From positions 123,201 through 187,200 of the forward strand of contig NZ_MLYP01000007.1 of the NCBI RefSeq assembly GCF_001866645.1: a stretch of 64,000 nucleotides of DNA, in the 5' to 3' direction. A program made the position numbers and the translations under genes. Positions 35,295 to 46,053 of the stretch are shown here, in pieces. Source of the stretch: Streptomyces colonosanans (GTDB lineage Bacteria > Actinomycetota > Actinomycetes > Streptomycetales > Streptomycetaceae). Each line of letters begins with the position of its first letter. The first letter of the stretch is position 1. The notes under the pieces are model-generated. The model was not told the origin of the DNA and made no database searches. It worked only from the letters and a program-made list of their open reading frames with translations.

Positions 35295-37037
35295 CTACTC
35301 CCCGAGCAGGGCCCGCACCCGGTCCTGCCCCACCGCGAGCAGCAGCGTAGGCAGCCGCGGCCCGGTGTCGCGGCCGACGAGCAGGTGGTAGAGGAGCGCG
35401 AAGAACGTCCGCTGGGCGGTCTTGATCTCCGGCGGCAGCTCCTTGGGGGTGGCATCGGCGGAGAAACCGGCCTGGACCTTGGGCACCCCGTACACGAGGT
35501 GGGTGAGCCCGTCCAGGGACCAGTTCTTCTCCAGCCCGTCGAGCAGCAGCCGCAGCGACTGCTTGGCCTGCTCGTCAAGGGACTTCAGCAGCTCGGCGTC
35601 GGGCTCGCCACGGACAATGGTGCGCTGGTCGGCCGGGACGTAGGTGTTGATCCAAGCCTCGGCCTTGTCGTAGCGCGGCCGTGCCTCGTCGAGCGCGGTG
35701 AGCGGGTTCGCCGGGTCGAGGTCCGACAGGATGCGCAGGGCCTGGTCCTGGTGGCCGGCGGTGATGTCGGCGACGGACGCGAGCGTGCGGTACGGCAGCG
35801 GGCGGGCCGTCTTCGCCAGCTCACCGGCGGCGCTGCCGACGGCACGGGTGTACGCCGCCATGTCACCCGGCAGGGCGGAACCGTCGGCGACCTTCGCGGC
35901 CAGCTTGTCCCACTCGTCGTAGAGCCGCTGGATCTCCTGGTCGAAGGCGATCTTGAAGGACTGGTTGGGCTTGCGGCGGGCGTAGAGCCAGCGCAGCAAC
36001 TGGGGCTCCATGATCCGCAGGGCGTCGGCCGGGGTCGGGACCCCGCCCTTGCTGCTGGACATCTTGGCCATGCCGCTGATGCCCACGAACGCGTACATGG
36101 GCCCGATGGGCTGCTTGCCGCCGAAGATCCCGACGATCTGGCCGCCGACCTGGAAGCTGGAGCCCGGCGAGGAGTGGTCGACGCCGGAGGGCTCGAAGAC
36201 GACACCCTCGTAGGCCCAGCGCATGGGCCAGTCGACCTTCCACACGAGCTTGCCGCGGTTGAACTCGCTCAGCCGGACGGTCTCGGAGAAGCCGCAGGCC
36301 GAGCACGAGTACGTCAACTCGGTGGTGTCGTCCTCGTACGCGGTGACGGTGGTGAGGTCCTTGCCGCACCCGCCGCAGTAGGGCTTGTACGGGAAGTACC
36401 CGGCGGACCCGGCGCTGCCGTCGTCCTCGGCGGCGGCACCGGAGCCCTCGGCGGCCTCCAGCTCGGCCTCGTCGACGGGCTTCTGCTGCTTCTTGGCGGC
36501 GGCCTTGGGCTTGGTCCGGTACTGCGCGAGGATCGCGTCGATCTCGCCCCGGTGCTTCATCGCGAACAGGACCTGCTCGCGGTAGGCACCGGAGGTGTAC
36601 TGCGCGGTCTGGCTGATGCCGTCGTACTCGACGCCCAGCTCGGCGAGCGACTCGATCATCGCGGCCTTGAAGTGCTCGGCCCAGTTGGCGTGGGCGGAGC
36701 CCTTCGGGGCGGGCACGGAGGTCAGCGGCTTGCCGATGTGCTCGGCCCAGGACTCGTCGATCCCCGCGACGCCCGCCGGCACCTTCCGGTACCGGTCGTA
36801 GTCGTCCCAGGAGATCAGGTGCCGGACCTGGTACCCGCGCCTCCGGATCTCGTCGGCGACGAGGTGGGGCGTCATGACCTCGCGCAGGTTCCCCAGATGG
36901 ATGGGCCCGGACGGGGAGAGCCCGGACGCGACGACGACCGGTTTGCCCGGGGCCCGGCGCTCCGACTCTTCGATGACCTCATCCGCGAAACGGGAGACCC
37001 AGTCGGTGGTCTCGGTGCTCTGAGCCACGATCGGCAC
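35295..37037 (-). CDS. lysS: Lysine--tRNA ligase, class I
   Basis: 580 aa. It has HIGH-like [13 protein letters not shown] and KMSKS-like [13 protein letters not shown] zinc-ribbon-like insertion ([16 protein letters not shown] ... [13 protein letters not shown]) is preceded by an acidic linker ([22 protein letters not shown]). This is class I LysRS, common in actinobacteria, which charges tRNA-Lys. Start GTG 37037 ([10 protein letters not shown]) fits the family; GTG 37028 has a better ribosome-binding-site distance (AGAGGA 10 nt away). It is divergent from argS. Confidence 0.94.
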   Translation of the reverse strand: MPIVAQSTETTDWVSRFADEVIEESERRAPGKPVVVASGLSPSGPIHLGNLREVMTPHLVADEIRRRGYQVRHLISWDDYDRYRKVPAGVAGIDESWAEHIGKPLTSVPAPKGSAHANWAEHFKAAMIESLAELGVEYDGISQTAQYTSGAYREQVLFAMKHRGEIDAILAQYRTKPKAAAKKQQKPVDEAELEAAEGSGAAAEDDGSAGSAGYFPYKPYCGGCGKDLTTVTAYEDDTTELTYSCSACGFSETVRLSEFNRGKLVWKVDWPMRWAYEGVVFEPSGVDHSSPGSSFQVGGQIVGIFGGKQPIGPMYAFVGISGMAKMSSSKGGVPTPADALRIMEPQLLRWLYARRKPNQSFKIAFDQEIQRLYDEWDKLAAKVADGSALPGDMAAYTRAVGSAAGELAKTARPLPYRTLASVADITAGHQDQALRILSDLDPANPLTALDEARPRYDKAEAWINTYVPADQRTIVRGEPDAELLKSLDEQAKQSLRLLLDGLEKNWSLDGLTHLVYGVPKVQAGFSADATPKELPPEIKTAQRTFFALLYHLLVGRDTGPRLPTLLLAVGQDRVRALLGE

Positions 37038-37299
37038 GTCCTCTTTGTCTGGAAGTTCCTCACACCCAGCCGGCATGGTCACACGGCTGACCCGCTCCAT
37101 TGTCCCTGTCTCGACCACATCCACGAAAACCACTTTTCAAGCCCCACCTGAAACAGGCAGGGCAGCGCCCGGGCGCAGGCGTGGCGGACCTCGAAATCCC
37201 GATCGCCCGTGTCGGAGACCGCAGCCGGAAAAACCCCTTTACCCCCGTGGGATACTGGCCACGTCTATCCGTACGCACGAGGAGAACGGCTCCCACCTC

Positions 37300-39060
37300 A
37301 TGGCCTCGGTCACGTCCCTCACCGCCTCCGTCCACCAGCGCCTCGCGACCGCCCTCTCGGCCACTCTGCCGGAGGCCGACGCGGACCCGCTGCTGCGACG
37401 AAGCGACCGGGCCGACTTCCAGGCCAACGGGATCCTGGCGCTCGCGAAGAAAGCGAAGGCGAACCCCCGGGAGCTGGCGACCCAGGTCGTGGACAAGGTC
37501 GTCACCGGTGGCGTGATCAAGGACATCGAGGTCTCCGGCCCCGGCTTCCTCAACATCACGGTCACCGACCGGGCGATCACCGAGAACCTCGCCGCCCGCG
37601 CCGCCGACCCCGAGGGCCGCCTGGGCGTGCCGTACGCCGAGACGCCGGGCACCACGGTCATCGACTACGCCCAGCCGAACGTGGCGAAGGAGATGCACGT
37701 CGGGCATCTGCGCTCCGCGGTGATCGGCGACTCGGTCGTCCAGCTCCTGGAGTTCACCGGCGAGACCGTGGTCCGCCGCCACCACATCGGCGACTGGGGC
37801 ACCCAGTTCGGCATGCTCATCCAGTACCTGGACGAGCACCCGCACGAGCTGGACCACAAGGCCGGCCAGGTCACCGGCGAGGAGGCGATGTCGAACCTCG
37901 ACCGCCTCTACAAGGCCGCGCGCAGGAAGTTCGACGCCGACGAGGAGTTCAAGACGCGCGCCCGGCGCCGGGTGGTCGACCTCCAGGCCGGTGACCCGCA
38001 CACCCTCGCCATGTGGCAGAAGTTCGTGGACGAGTCGAAGATCTACTTCTACTCCGTCTTCGAGAAGCTCGACATGGAGATCCGGGACCCCGACATCGTC
38101 GGCGAGTCGGGCTACAACGACATGCTCGCCGAGACCTGCCGCCTGCTGGAGGAGTCCGGCGTGGCGGTCCGCTCGGAGGGCGCGCTGTGCGTCTTCTTCG
38201 ACGACATCAAGGGCCCCGACGGCAACCCGGTCCCGCTGATCGTGCAGAAGTCGGACGGTGGCTACGGCTACGCGGCCACGGACCTCTCCGCGATCCGCGA
38301 CCGCGTCTTCAACCACAAGGCGAACGCCCTCCTGTACGTCGTGGACGCCCGCCAGTCGCTGCACTTCAAGATGGTCTTCGAGACCGCGCGGCGGGCCGGC
38401 TGGCTGAACGACGGCGTGAAGGCGATCCAGCTCGCCTTCGGCACGGTCCTCGGCAAGGACGGCAAGCCGTTCAAGACGCGTGAGGGCGAGACGGTCCGGC
38501 TGGTCGACCTCCTCGACGAGGCGATCGAGCGCGCCTCTGCCGTCGTACGGGAGAAGGCGCAGGACCTGTCCGAGGGAGAGATCACCGAGCGCGGCACCCA
38601 GGTGGGCATCGGCGCGGTGAAGTACGCGGACCTGTCGACGTCGGCGAGCCGCGACTACAAGTTCGACCTGGACCAGATGGTGTCGCTGAACGGCGACACG
38701 AGCGTGTACCTCCAGTACGCGTACGCCCGTATCCAGTCCATCCTCCGCAAGGCCGGCGACGTACGCCCGGCCGCGCACCCGGAGCTGGCGCTGAGCGAGG
38801 CGGAGCGGGCGCTGGGTCTGCACATGGACCAGTTCGCGGAGACGGTGGCGGAGGCCGCGGCGGAGTACGCCCCGCACAAGCTGGCCGGGTACCTCTACCA
38901 GCTGGCGTCCTTCTACACCTCCTTCTACGACAAGTGCCCGGTGCTGAAGGCCGAGACGCCCGAGCAGGTCGAGAACCGCCTCTTCCTGTGCGACGTCACC
39001 GCCCGCACTCTGCACCAGGGCATGGCGCTGCTGGGCATCAGGACGCCCGAGCGGCTCTGA
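37300..39060 (+). CDS. argS: Arginine--tRNA ligase
   Basis: 586 aa, ATG 37300. The N-terminal Add-1 domain ends near [16 protein letters not shown]. The catalytic domain has the HIGH-type motif [19 protein letters not shown], then [17 protein letters not shown], and the C-terminal anticodon domain has [20 protein letters not shown]. ArgRS charges tRNA-Arg and generally lacks a canonical KMSKS, as here. It is divergent from lysS. Confidence 0.96.
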   Translation: MASVTSLTASVHQRLATALSATLPEADADPLLRRSDRADFQANGILALAKKAKANPRELATQVVDKVVTGGVIKDIEVSGPGFLNITVTDRAITENLAARAADPEGRLGVPYAETPGTTVIDYAQPNVAKEMHVGHLRSAVIGDSVVQLLEFTGETVVRRHHIGDWGTQFGMLIQYLDEHPHELDHKAGQVTGEEAMSNLDRLYKAARRKFDADEEFKTRARRRVVDLQAGDPHTLAMWQKFVDESKIYFYSVFEKLDMEIRDPDIVGESGYNDMLAETCRLLEESGVAVRSEGALCVFFDDIKGPDGNPVPLIVQKSDGGYGYAATDLSAIRDRVFNHKANALLYVVDARQSLHFKMVFETARRAGWLNDGVKAIQLAFGTVLGKDGKPFKTREGETVRLVDLLDEAIERASAVVREKAQDLSEGEITERGTQVGIGAVKYADLSTSASRDYKFDLDQMVSLNGDTSVYLQYAYARIQSILRKAGDVRPAAHPELALSEAERALGLHMDQFAETVAEAAAEYAPHKLAGYLYQLASFYTSFYDKCPVLKAETPEQVENRLFLCDVTARTLHQGMALLGIRTPERL

Positions 39061-39129
39061 GGCGCTTTCGGGCCGTCATCGCCGACAGCGGTGGCGGCCC
39101 GGCGCAGGACCCTGAGTGGTTCGGGGCCG

Positions 39130-40032
39130 TCAGGGCTTGCGCGCGATCGCCGCGTAGACACTGATGTCGGCGTCCGTGACGTCGTTGATGTCGTGGTACT
39201 TGATCCGGTCGATGAACTCCAGGGACGCGAGGCGCTCGGGGTCCGGCGCCGGGAGCACGGGCGCCGCGCCGTCGGGCCGCCAGCGGTGGACGGGAACCAC
39301 GCCCGGTTCGGCGGGAGTCAGCCCGTTGCCGGTGAAGAACCGCTCCACCTTCTCGCGTGACCGGAGCACGAAGGTCAGCCCGCTCTTCTGGAACGACCGC
39401 GCCACCTTGGCGGTCTCCTCAGGGTTGAGGTCGTCGGCCAGGTGGCTCAGGACGAGCCAGCTTCCCGGGGGCAGCGCGTCCAGCACCTCCTGGACGACGC
39501 CGTAAGCGGTTTCGTCCTCGATGAAGTGCAGCACCGCCACCATGCACAGCACGACGGGCCGGTCGAAGTCGAGCGTCCGGGCCGCCTCGCGCAGGATGTG
39601 CGCCGGGTTCTTCAGGTCGGCGTCGATGTAGTCGGTGCGCCCCTCGGGGCCGCTGGTGAGCAGGGTGCGCGCGTGCGCGAGCACGATCGGGTCGTTGTCG
39701 ACGTACACCACCCTCGAATCGGAGGCGATGCGCTGGGCGATCTGGTGGGCGTTCTCCGCGGTGGGAAGGCCGGCGCCGATGTCCAGGAACTGGCGGATGC
39801 CCTCTTCCTTGACGAGCGTGGTGACCGCGCGGCGCAGGAAGTCCCGGTTGTGCCGGGCGGTGAGGAAGCCGCGGGGGTGGTTGGCCATGGCCGCGGCGGC
39901 CGCCTGCCGGTCGACCGGGTAGTGGTCCTTGCCGCCGAGGAGGACGTCGTAGACCCGGGCCGGGTGGGGCTTGGTGGTGTCGATCCTTTTGCTCACCTCG
40001 GCGGAGTCGTGGCTGAGGGCATCACCGGGCAT
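39130..40032 (-). CDS. SAV2177/DUF574-type SAM methyltransferase, copy A
   Basis: 300 aa, starting MPGDALSHDSAEVSKRIDTT. Family hallmarks are ARVYDVLLGGKDHYPVDR, the SAM-binding FLDIGAGLPTAENAHQIAQR and YVDNDPIVLAHARTLL. Substrate unknown; such paralogues are numerous in Streptomyces. A second, very similar gene lies on the opposite strand at 44.1 kb. The frame is open far upstream as a shadow. Confidence 0.93.
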   Translation of the reverse strand: MPGDALSHDSAEVSKRIDTTKPHPARVYDVLLGGKDHYPVDRQAAAAAMANHPRGFLTARHNRDFLRRAVTTLVKEEGIRQFLDIGAGLPTAENAHQIAQRIASDSRVVYVDNDPIVLAHARTLLTSGPEGRTDYIDADLKNPAHILREAARTLDFDRPVVLCMVAVLHFIEDETAYGVVQEVLDALPPGSWLVLSHLADDLNPEETAKVARSFQKSGLTFVLRSREKVERFFTGNGLTPAEPGVVPVHRWRPDGAAPVLPAPDPERLASLEFIDRIKYHDINDVTDADISVYAAIARKP

Positions 40033-40186
40033 GAGGCGTCTCCCTGAGAGGTGCGACTGATGGTCAACAACGTAACTCTCAGGGCGACTTGATGGTGCCC
40101 GCTGCGGCGAACCGGGGCCACTCGGAAGATGGTCGGCCGCTCCCGGCGCTGACGGGTTCGCCAGCACGGTCGGGGCGGACGCGACG

Positions 40187-40216
40187 AGGGCCCCTCCAGG
40201 TGACTGAAGGGGCCCT
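40187..40216 (-). terminator. Hairpin after hemB
   Basis: Arms AGGGCCCCT and AGGGGCCCT (9 bp) with a 12-nt loop lie just beyond the hemB stop. Confidence 0.6.
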
Positions 40217-40232
40217 GCGGCGAAGGCGCGGC

Positions 40233-41225
40233 TCAGCCCAGCTTCTGCGCCGCCTCGACGGCCCAGTAGGTGAGGATGTTGCGGGCGCCGGCCCGCTTGA
40301 TGCCGGTCAGGGTCTCCATGATCGCCCGGTCCCGGTCGATCCAGCCCTTCTCGGCGGCAGCCTCGACCATCGAGTACTCGCCGGAGATCTGGTAGGCGGC
40401 GACGGGCACGTCCACGGCGTCGGCGACACGGGCGAGGATGTCGAGATAGGGACCGGCCGGCTTCACCATCACCATGTCGGCGCCCTCCTCCAGGTCGAGG
40501 GCCAGCTCCCGCAGCGATTCGCGCAGGTTGGCGGGGTCCTGCTGGTAGGTCTTGCGGTCGCCCTGCAGCGAGGAACCGACGGCCTCCCGGAAGGGCCCGT
40601 AGAAGGCGGAGGAGTACTTGGCGGTGTAGGCGAGGACGGCGACATCCTCGCGCCCGATCTGGTCCAGCGCATCGCGGATGACGCCGATCTGACCGTCCAT
40701 CATCCCGCTGGGACCCACGACGTGCGCCCCCGCGTCGGCCTGCACCTGCGCCATCTCGGCGTACCGCTCCAGCGTGGCGTCGTTGTCGACCCGGCCGTCG
40801 GCGTCGAGCACACCGCAGTGACCGTGGTCGGTGAACTCGTCCAGGCACAGGTCGGACATGACGAGCAGTTCGTCCCCGACCTCGGCGCGCACATCGCGCA
40901 GCGCGACCTGGAGAATCCCGTCGGGATCGGTCCCCGCGGTCCCGAGGGCGTCCTTCTTCGACTCCTCCGGCACGCCGAACAGCATGATCCCGGAGATCCC
41001 GGCCTCCACGGCCTCCAGCGCGGCCTTCTTCAGGCTGTCGCGGGTGTGCTGCACAACGCCGGGCATGGCCGCGATCGGCACGGGCTCGCTGACGCCCTCC
41101 CGCACGAAGGCGGGAAGGATGAAGTCGGCCGGATGGAGCCGGGTCTCGGCGACCATGCGGCGCATGGCGGGCGTCGTACGCAGCCGCCGGGGACGGGCAC
41201 CGGGGAAGGATCCGTACTTCGTCAT
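40233..41225 (-). CDS. hemB: Delta-aminolevulinic acid dehydratase
   Basis: 330 aa. Porphobilinogen synthase joins two 5-aminolevulinates. Schiff-base lysines lie in [16 protein letters not shown] and [13 protein letters not shown], and the metal-site region is [20 protein letters not shown]. It lies 4.9 kb from the end of hemD on the same strand, separated by five genes of unrelated function. In streptomycetes I recall, hemB directly follows hemD, so the intervening block may be an insertion. ATG 41225 begins at [12 protein letters not shown]. Confidence 0.96.
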   Translation of the reverse strand: MTKYGSFPGARPRRLRTTPAMRRMVAETRLHPADFILPAFVREGVSEPVPIAAMPGVVQHTRDSLKKAALEAVEAGISGIMLFGVPEESKKDALGTAGTDPDGILQVALRDVRAEVGDELLVMSDLCLDEFTDHGHCGVLDADGRVDNDATLERYAEMAQVQADAGAHVVGPSGMMDGQIGVIRDALDQIGREDVAVLAYTAKYSSAFYGPFREAVGSSLQGDRKTYQQDPANLRESLRELALDLEEGADMVMVKPAGPYLDILARVADAVDVPVAAYQISGEYSMVEAAAEKGWIDRDRAIMETLTGIKRAGARNILTYWAVEAAQKLG

Positions 41226-41376
41226 GCCACCTACGCTACGCCCGCGACAAGGGTCCTTTTGCCGACGCGGCGTCGGGCCGGACCCCGCCTTTTTCCACCC
41301 CCGCGACCCTCGCCCTCCCCGCCCCCTGCGTCGCAGGGCGCCCCTCGAACCCAGCAAATCGAGAGACGACTATTTA

Positions 41377-41407
41377 TTGACAGTGGACTCCCATTTGGCG
41401 GTAATCT
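41377..41407 (+). promoter_or_regulatory. Candidate promoter for the MFS-tetR operon
   Basis: TTGACA at 41377-41382 and TAATCT at 41402-41407 with a 19-nt spacer, inside an unusually AT-rich patch 33 nt before the MFS start. It is also the natural place for the TetR operator, though no clean dyad was seen. Confidence 0.5.
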
Positions 41408-41439
41408 CTCATCAGATTGCTTCCTCTTGGAGGGTCCAT

Positions 41440-42996
41440 ATGTCCGCACCTGCCCTTTCCCGGTCGCCCCGCCGCTGGCTCGCCCTCGCCGCCCTCACCC
41501 TGAGCGTGCTGATCGTCGGCCTCGACGGAACCGTCATCAACGTCGCCCTGCCGACCATCGCGGGCGAACTCCACGCCGACAGCTCGCAGTTGCAGTGGAT
41601 CGGCGGCGGCTATCTGCTGACCCTGTCGGTGGCGATGCTCCCGGTCGGCCTGCTCGGCGACCGCTACGGCCACAAGCGGTTACTGCTGGCCGGCATCACC
41701 CTCTTCGGCCTCGCGTCGCTCGGCGGCACGCTCGCCTCCTCACCCGGGGCGGTCATCGCGGCCCGGGCCGTCCTCGGCCTCGGCGCCGCCGCGATCATGC
41801 CGCTGTCCATGGCACTGCTGCCACGCATCTTCAGCAAGGAGGAGACGCCGAAGGCCATCGCCGTCTGGACCGCCGCCACTGCGCTCGGCATGCCCGTCGG
41901 CCCGCTGGTCGGCGGCTGGCTGCTCGACCACTTCTGGTGGGGCTCCGTCTTCCTGTTCAACGCGCCCGTCGCCGTGCTGGCCCTGGCCGCCGGGCTGTGG
42001 CTGCTGCCGCGCGACACGAACCGCCCACGCACCGCCGCCTTCGATGCCCTCGGCACCGTCCTCGGCGGCCTCGGCATCACCGCGCTCGTGTACGGCACGA
42101 TCCTCATCCCGCAGGACGGCTGGACCGGCCCGGGCGTCATCGTCTCGCTCGCCGCAGCACTCGTACTCCTGATCGCCTTCGTGCTGCGCGAGCGCCGTCA
42201 CGCGCACCCGATCGTCGACCTGCGGCTGTTCGCGGACCGCCGCTTCCTCTGGGGCACGCTGATCGCCGTCTTCGTCAACTTCGCGGTGATGGGCATCCTG
42301 TTCGTGCTCCCGCAGTACCTGCAGTCCGTGCTCGGCCACGACTCCTTCGGCACCGGCATCCGCGTCCTGCCCCTGATCGGCGGCCTGATGGCATCGGCCG
42401 CGGCGAGCGAGTCCCTGGTCCCGCGGTTCGGCGCCCGCACCGTCGTACCGCTCGGCCTGCTGGCGCTCGCAACCGGCGTCCTGCTCGGCGCGGCCACGGA
42501 CGCCTCGGACGGCTACGGCGTCACGGCGCTGTGGCTCTCCCTCACCGGCCTCGGCTTCGGTCTCGCGGTGGTGCCGGCGACCAGCCTGGTGATGGGGGCG
42601 CTGCCCGCCGACCGCCCCGGGTCGGGCACCAGCCTCCTGGAGACCGTCCAGCAGCTCGGCGCCGTCCTCGGCATCGCCGGCCTCGGCAGCCTGCTCGGCT
42701 ACGGCTACCTGGCCCGCATCCACACCGACGGCCTGCCGGCCCAGGCGGCACACGCGGCCCGCGACTCGGTCGCGGGCGCCGACGCGGTGGCACTGCAACT
42801 GCACGACGCGGCCCTCGCGGCCTCGGCGCACGAGGCCTTCGTCCACGGGATGAACCTGGTCCTGATGGCATGCGGGGTGATCGCCCTGCTCGGCGCGGGC
42901 CTGGCCGCGCTCTTCCTCCCCGGCCGGTCCAGCCGGTCCACTACCTCCCCGACGGTGGCCGAGGCGGCCCCGGAGCACGGAGAATTTGTCGCATGA
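41440..42996 (+). CDS. MFS drug-resistance transporter (DHA2/EmrB-QacA type)
   Basis: 518 aa from ATG 41440 (TTGGAGGG upstream). About 14 helices; MFS motif A is LLGDRYGHKRLLLAG and motif C-like is LGMPVGPLVGGWLLD. The start of helix 1 is VLIVGLDGTVINVALPTIAG, typical of DHA2 exporters. It overlaps the downstream tetR by 4 nt (ATGA), the classic drug exporter plus local repressor layout. Substrate unknown. Confidence 0.93.
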   Translation: MSAPALSRSPRRWLALAALTLSVLIVGLDGTVINVALPTIAGELHADSSQLQWIGGGYLLTLSVAMLPVGLLGDRYGHKRLLLAGITLFGLASLGGTLASSPGAVIAARAVLGLGAAAIMPLSMALLPRIFSKEETPKAIAVWTAATALGMPVGPLVGGWLLDHFWWGSVFLFNAPVAVLALAAGLWLLPRDTNRPRTAAFDALGTVLGGLGITALVYGTILIPQDGWTGPGVIVSLAAALVLLIAFVLRERRHAHPIVDLRLFADRRFLWGTLIAVFVNFAVMGILFVLPQYLQSVLGHDSFGTGIRVLPLIGGLMASAAASESLVPRFGARTVVPLGLLALATGVLLGAATDASDGYGVTALWLSLTGLGFGLAVVPATSLVMGALPADRPGSGTSLLETVQQLGAVLGIAGLGSLLGYGYLARIHTDGLPAQAAHAARDSVAGADAVALQLHDAALAASAHEAFVHGMNLVLMACGVIALLGAGLAALFLPGRSSRSTTSPTVAEAAPEHGEFVA

Positions 42997-43601
42997 CGAC
43001 CCACGAGACCTCCGCCGCACCCCTCGGCCTGCGGGAGCGCAAGAAGCAGAAGACCCGCGAGCGCATCCGGCGCGAGGCCTACCGCCTCTTCGCCGAGCAC
43101 GGGTACGAGGCGACCACGGTCGACCAGATCGCGGAGGCGGCGGAGGTCTCGCCGAGCACGTTCTTCCGGTACTTCCCCACGAAGGAAGACGTGGTCATGC
43201 AGGACGAGTACGACCCCGCACTCGCCGAGGCGCTGCGGGCCCGCCCCGCCGACGAGCCGATCGTGGAAGCGATCCTCAACTCCCTGCGGGGCCCCATGGG
43301 CGAGATGCTGCAACAGGACCGCGACGAACTGCTCCTGCGCACCCGCATCTCCTTCACGGACCCCGCGATCCGGGCCCGCCAGGTGGCCGAGCAGCAGCGC
43401 AGCGAGGAAGGCATCGCCGCGAGCATCGCCGAGCGCACCGGCCGCAGCACGACCGACCTGGACGTCAAGTGCGCGGCCGCCGCCATCGTCGCCGTGTTCA
43501 CCACCCTCGTGCGGCACTGGGTGGAGGGCGACGGCAAGGAGGACCTGGCAGCCCTGTACGAACGGCATCTGCCGCTGCTGTCGCGCGGTCTGGACTTCTA
43601 G
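42993..43601 (+). CDS. TetR-family repressor
   Basis: 202 aa. The N-terminal helix-turn-helix (RRIRREAYRLFAEHG-type, then YEATTVDQIAEAAEVSPSTF, then FRYFPTKEDV) is typical of TetR; the C-terminal ligand domain is variable. ATG 42993 overlaps the MFS stop (ATGA), implying co-expression and autoregulation of the exporter operon. Confidence 0.93.
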   Translation: MTTHETSAAPLGLRERKKQKTRERIRREAYRLFAEHGYEATTVDQIAEAAEVSPSTFFRYFPTKEDVVMQDEYDPALAEALRARPADEPIVEAILNSLRGPMGEMLQQDRDELLLRTRISFTDPAIRARQVAEQQRSEEGIAASIAERTGRSTTDLDVKCAAAAIVAVFTTLVRHWVEGDGKEDLAALYERHLPLLSRGLDF

Positions 43602-44067
43602 TGCCCCGACAGGCGGAGGTCGGCGTCGATCTTCTTGACCTGGGAGGCGTTCGACCTGCCGGCGGAAGCGGTGCGACAGGTGACGGACTCGACCGCTCCC
43701 GCGGCGGGCTGAATCGGAGGCTCTAGCCCGCCCACTCCCGCAACAGCCGCTCCCGCTCCGCCCCCGGAGGCGACCCCCCTTCCCACGCACGGCCCCACTC
43801 CGACATCGCCGCCGGCGTCGTGGTCATCGTCGCGGCGCCCTCCGTGAGGCGGGACAGGAGGGCGCGGGAGAGGTCGACCTCCGGCTTGCAACGCACCGCG
43901 CCGGACGCCACGGGCTGATCCAGGAAGACCGAAGAGACGCTCCCAGTGCCCCAAGAGCCCAAGAACCCGAGAGTCATGGACGAGCACCATCAAGTGCTCC
44001 TGAAAGTTAGGTTGTTGGCCAGCACATTGGTTGCCGTTCGAATGACCGATCCCCCAGGGAGACTCCC
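43602..44067. other. Gap with only weak, shadow-like frames
   Basis: 466 nt between tetR and the second methyltransferase gene. A minus-strand 84-aa frame (43723-43977; VDLSRALLSRLTEG, then SEWGRAWEGGSPPGAERERL) has some protein-like character but no ribosome binding site and no family I know. It could be the 3' end of a lost gene. No other feature is seen. Confidence 0.35.
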
Positions 44068-44973
44068 ATGCCCGGCGATGCGCTCAGCCACGACCCGGCC
44101 GAGCTGAGCAAGCGGATCGACACCGCCAAGGCCCATCCGGCACGCGTCTACGACGTCTTCCTCGGGGGCAAGGACAACTACCCGGTGGACCGCGCCGCGG
44201 CCGCCGCCGCGCTCGCCGCCAATCCGCGCGGGTACCTCGACGTCCGCCACAACCGCGATTTCCTGCGCCGCGCGGTGACCCGGCTGGCGAAGGAGGACGG
44301 CATCCGCCAGTTCCTCGACATCGGCACCGGATTGCCGACCGCGGAGAACGTCCACCAGATCGCCCAGCGCATCACCCCCGACGCGAGGGTCGTCTACGTC
44401 GACAACGACCCCGTCGTCCTGGCGCACGCCCGCGCTCTGCTCGTCAGCGGCCCCGAGGGCCGCACGGACTACCTCGACGCCGACTTCAAGAACCCGGCGC
44501 AGATCCTCGAACACGCCGCCAAGACCCTCGACTTCGGCCAGCCCGTCGCGCTCGTGCTGGTGGCGATCCTGCACTTCGTCGAGGACGAGGAGGCGTACCC
44601 GATCGTGCGCGACCTGGTGGACGCGCTGCCGTCCGGCAGCCGGGTCGTCCTCAGCCATCTCACCGAGGACCTCAACCCGGAGAGCATTCGCGCGGTCCAA
44701 CGCACCTACACCGAGCGCGGCTTCACCTTCGTGCTGCGCTCCCGGGACGAGGTCGCCCGGTTCTTCACCGAGCCCCCCGGCCTGACACTGGACGAGCCGG
44801 GCGTCGTCCCGGTCCACCACTGGCAGCAGGACAGTGCGGCGCCCGCCCCGGAAGCTGTGGACCCGGCCTTCCTCGCCACCCTCGACGACATCGAAAAGGT
44901 CCGCTACCGCGACATCAACGACGTCACCGACGCCGACATCAACGTGTACGCGGCCATCGGCCGCAAGGCATAG
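44068..44973 (+). CDS. SAV2177/DUF574-type SAM methyltransferase, copy B
   Basis: 301 aa, starting MPGDALSHDPAELSKRIDTA, near-identical in opening and layout to copy A at 39.1 kb: ARVYDVFLGGKDNYPVDR, FLDIGTGLPTAENVHQIAQR, YVDNDPVVLAHARALLV, and the shared ending INDVTDADINVYAAIGRKA. Product unknown. It is preceded by CAGGGAGA as ribosome binding site. With copy A it forms an inverted gene pair around hemB and the exporter operon. Confidence 0.93.
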   Translation: MPGDALSHDPAELSKRIDTAKAHPARVYDVFLGGKDNYPVDRAAAAAALAANPRGYLDVRHNRDFLRRAVTRLAKEDGIRQFLDIGTGLPTAENVHQIAQRITPDARVVYVDNDPVVLAHARALLVSGPEGRTDYLDADFKNPAQILEHAAKTLDFGQPVALVLVAILHFVEDEEAYPIVRDLVDALPSGSRVVLSHLTEDLNPESIRAVQRTYTERGFTFVLRSRDEVARFFTEPPGLTLDEPGVVPVHHWQQDSAAPAPEAVDPAFLATLDDIEKVRYRDINDVTDADINVYAAIGRKA

Positions 44974-44988
44974 CCGCCGCGGGCGCCG

Positions 44989-45921
44989 CTACCCATCCGT
45001 GCCGAACCACATCTCGGCAAGCGCGTCGAGGCGTGGTTCGGCCGGGGCCGGCAGTTCCCGCAGGTACCAGGGCAGGTTGCTGTACACGTGCAGCAGCGTG
45101 TACGCGAGAAGCTGGTCGGGGTCGTGCGGGGCGCGCCCGTAGGCCTCGTAGAAGCGGCCGAACTGACGCGGGTCGGCGCGGGTGACGAACAGGCCGACGC
45201 CCACGAAGTCGTACGCCGGGTCGCCGATCATCGCCGGTTCGAAGTCGAACAGCCCGGTCAGCCGACGGCCGTCGCCCAGCTCGACGGTCAGGTGCTCGCG
45301 CATGAACTCCGTATGTAAAAGGGCGAGTTCGATGGACGCGGGGAGGGTCACGGAGTCCAGGAATTCGGGGATCCGGCTCAGCCAGGGCTCGGTCAGACCG
45401 GCGGCCTGGTGGCGCTCGAACACACCGGCCCGCTGGCGGCGCAGGAACCCGTCCCAGTCCGACGGGCCCACGACGTCCGCCAGTTGCTTGTGGTCCATCG
45501 CGTGCAGCGCGGCCAACGCCTCGGCCGCCTCCGTCACGATCCGGTCCCGCTCGGCCTCCGTGAGCCGCGGCCAGGCCTCGGCAAGGCTCAGGCCGGACAG
45601 CCGGGACATCAGCACGAACCGCCAGCCGTTCACGTACTCGTCCGCCGCATACACCCGGGGTGTGGGCACCGGCAGTCGACCCCACAGATGGGCCAGCACC
45701 CGCGCTTCTCGGACGGCCTCGGCCACCTCGAACCCCGGATACAGCTTCAGGACCAGATCACCCCCGAGCGCGTACACCGGCAGGGAACCGTCGTCGAAAC
45801 GCCGCAACGACAAGCCGCTGAGCCCCAGTCGGGCGACCAGATCCTCGACGGCCGGACGCAGCACCGCCTCGTCCGAGATCACCGCTCTCAGCTCGTCGTC
45901 CGTGTCCACGTTCGGCAACAT
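44989..45921 (-). CDS. APH-fold protein lacking catalytic Asp
   Basis: 310 aa with the aminoglycoside phosphotransferase fold: ATP-site Lys region GGDLVLKLYPGF, then LMSRLSGLSLAEAWPRLTEA. The Brenner-like loop reads LLHTEFMREHL (His203-Thr-Glu205) where HGD...N is expected. The metal site reads FDFEPAMIGDPAYDF (Asp226). Replacement of the catalytic Asp by Glu and of the Asn by His suggests altered or lost kinase activity, so it should not be called a resistance gene. It converges with methyltransferase copy B. Confidence 0.85.
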   Translation of the reverse strand: MLPNVDTDDELRAVISDEAVLRPAVEDLVARLGLSGLSLRRFDDGSLPVYALGGDLVLKLYPGFEVAEAVREARVLAHLWGRLPVPTPRVYAADEYVNGWRFVLMSRLSGLSLAEAWPRLTEAERDRIVTEAAEALAALHAMDHKQLADVVGPSDWDGFLRRQRAGVFERHQAAGLTEPWLSRIPEFLDSVTLPASIELALLHTEFMREHLTVELGDGRRLTGLFDFEPAMIGDPAYDFVGVGLFVTRADPRQFGRFYEAYGRAPHDPDQLLAYTLLHVYSNLPWYLRELPAPAEPRLDALAEMWFGTDG

Positions 45922-46053
45922 GGGCGCATGCTAGGCCCGTTGGCGGCCCCCTGTATTGCGAACGGATCACACCGGCCGTGGCGGCCTGCGCGGCCCGAAC
46001 CCACCCGATACGCGGCGGCACGGCCGGCTCGGCGGGAACTTCCTCCGCCATGC

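Noticed and set aside
43723..43977. 84-aa minus-strand frame in the tetR-methyltransferase gap
   Set aside because: No ribosome binding site, no family resemblance, and other frames are equally open.
44989..45921. Calling the APH-fold gene an aminoglycoside resistance gene
   Set aside because: The catalytic Asp and Asn are replaced and substrate is unknown, so a resistance call is not supported.
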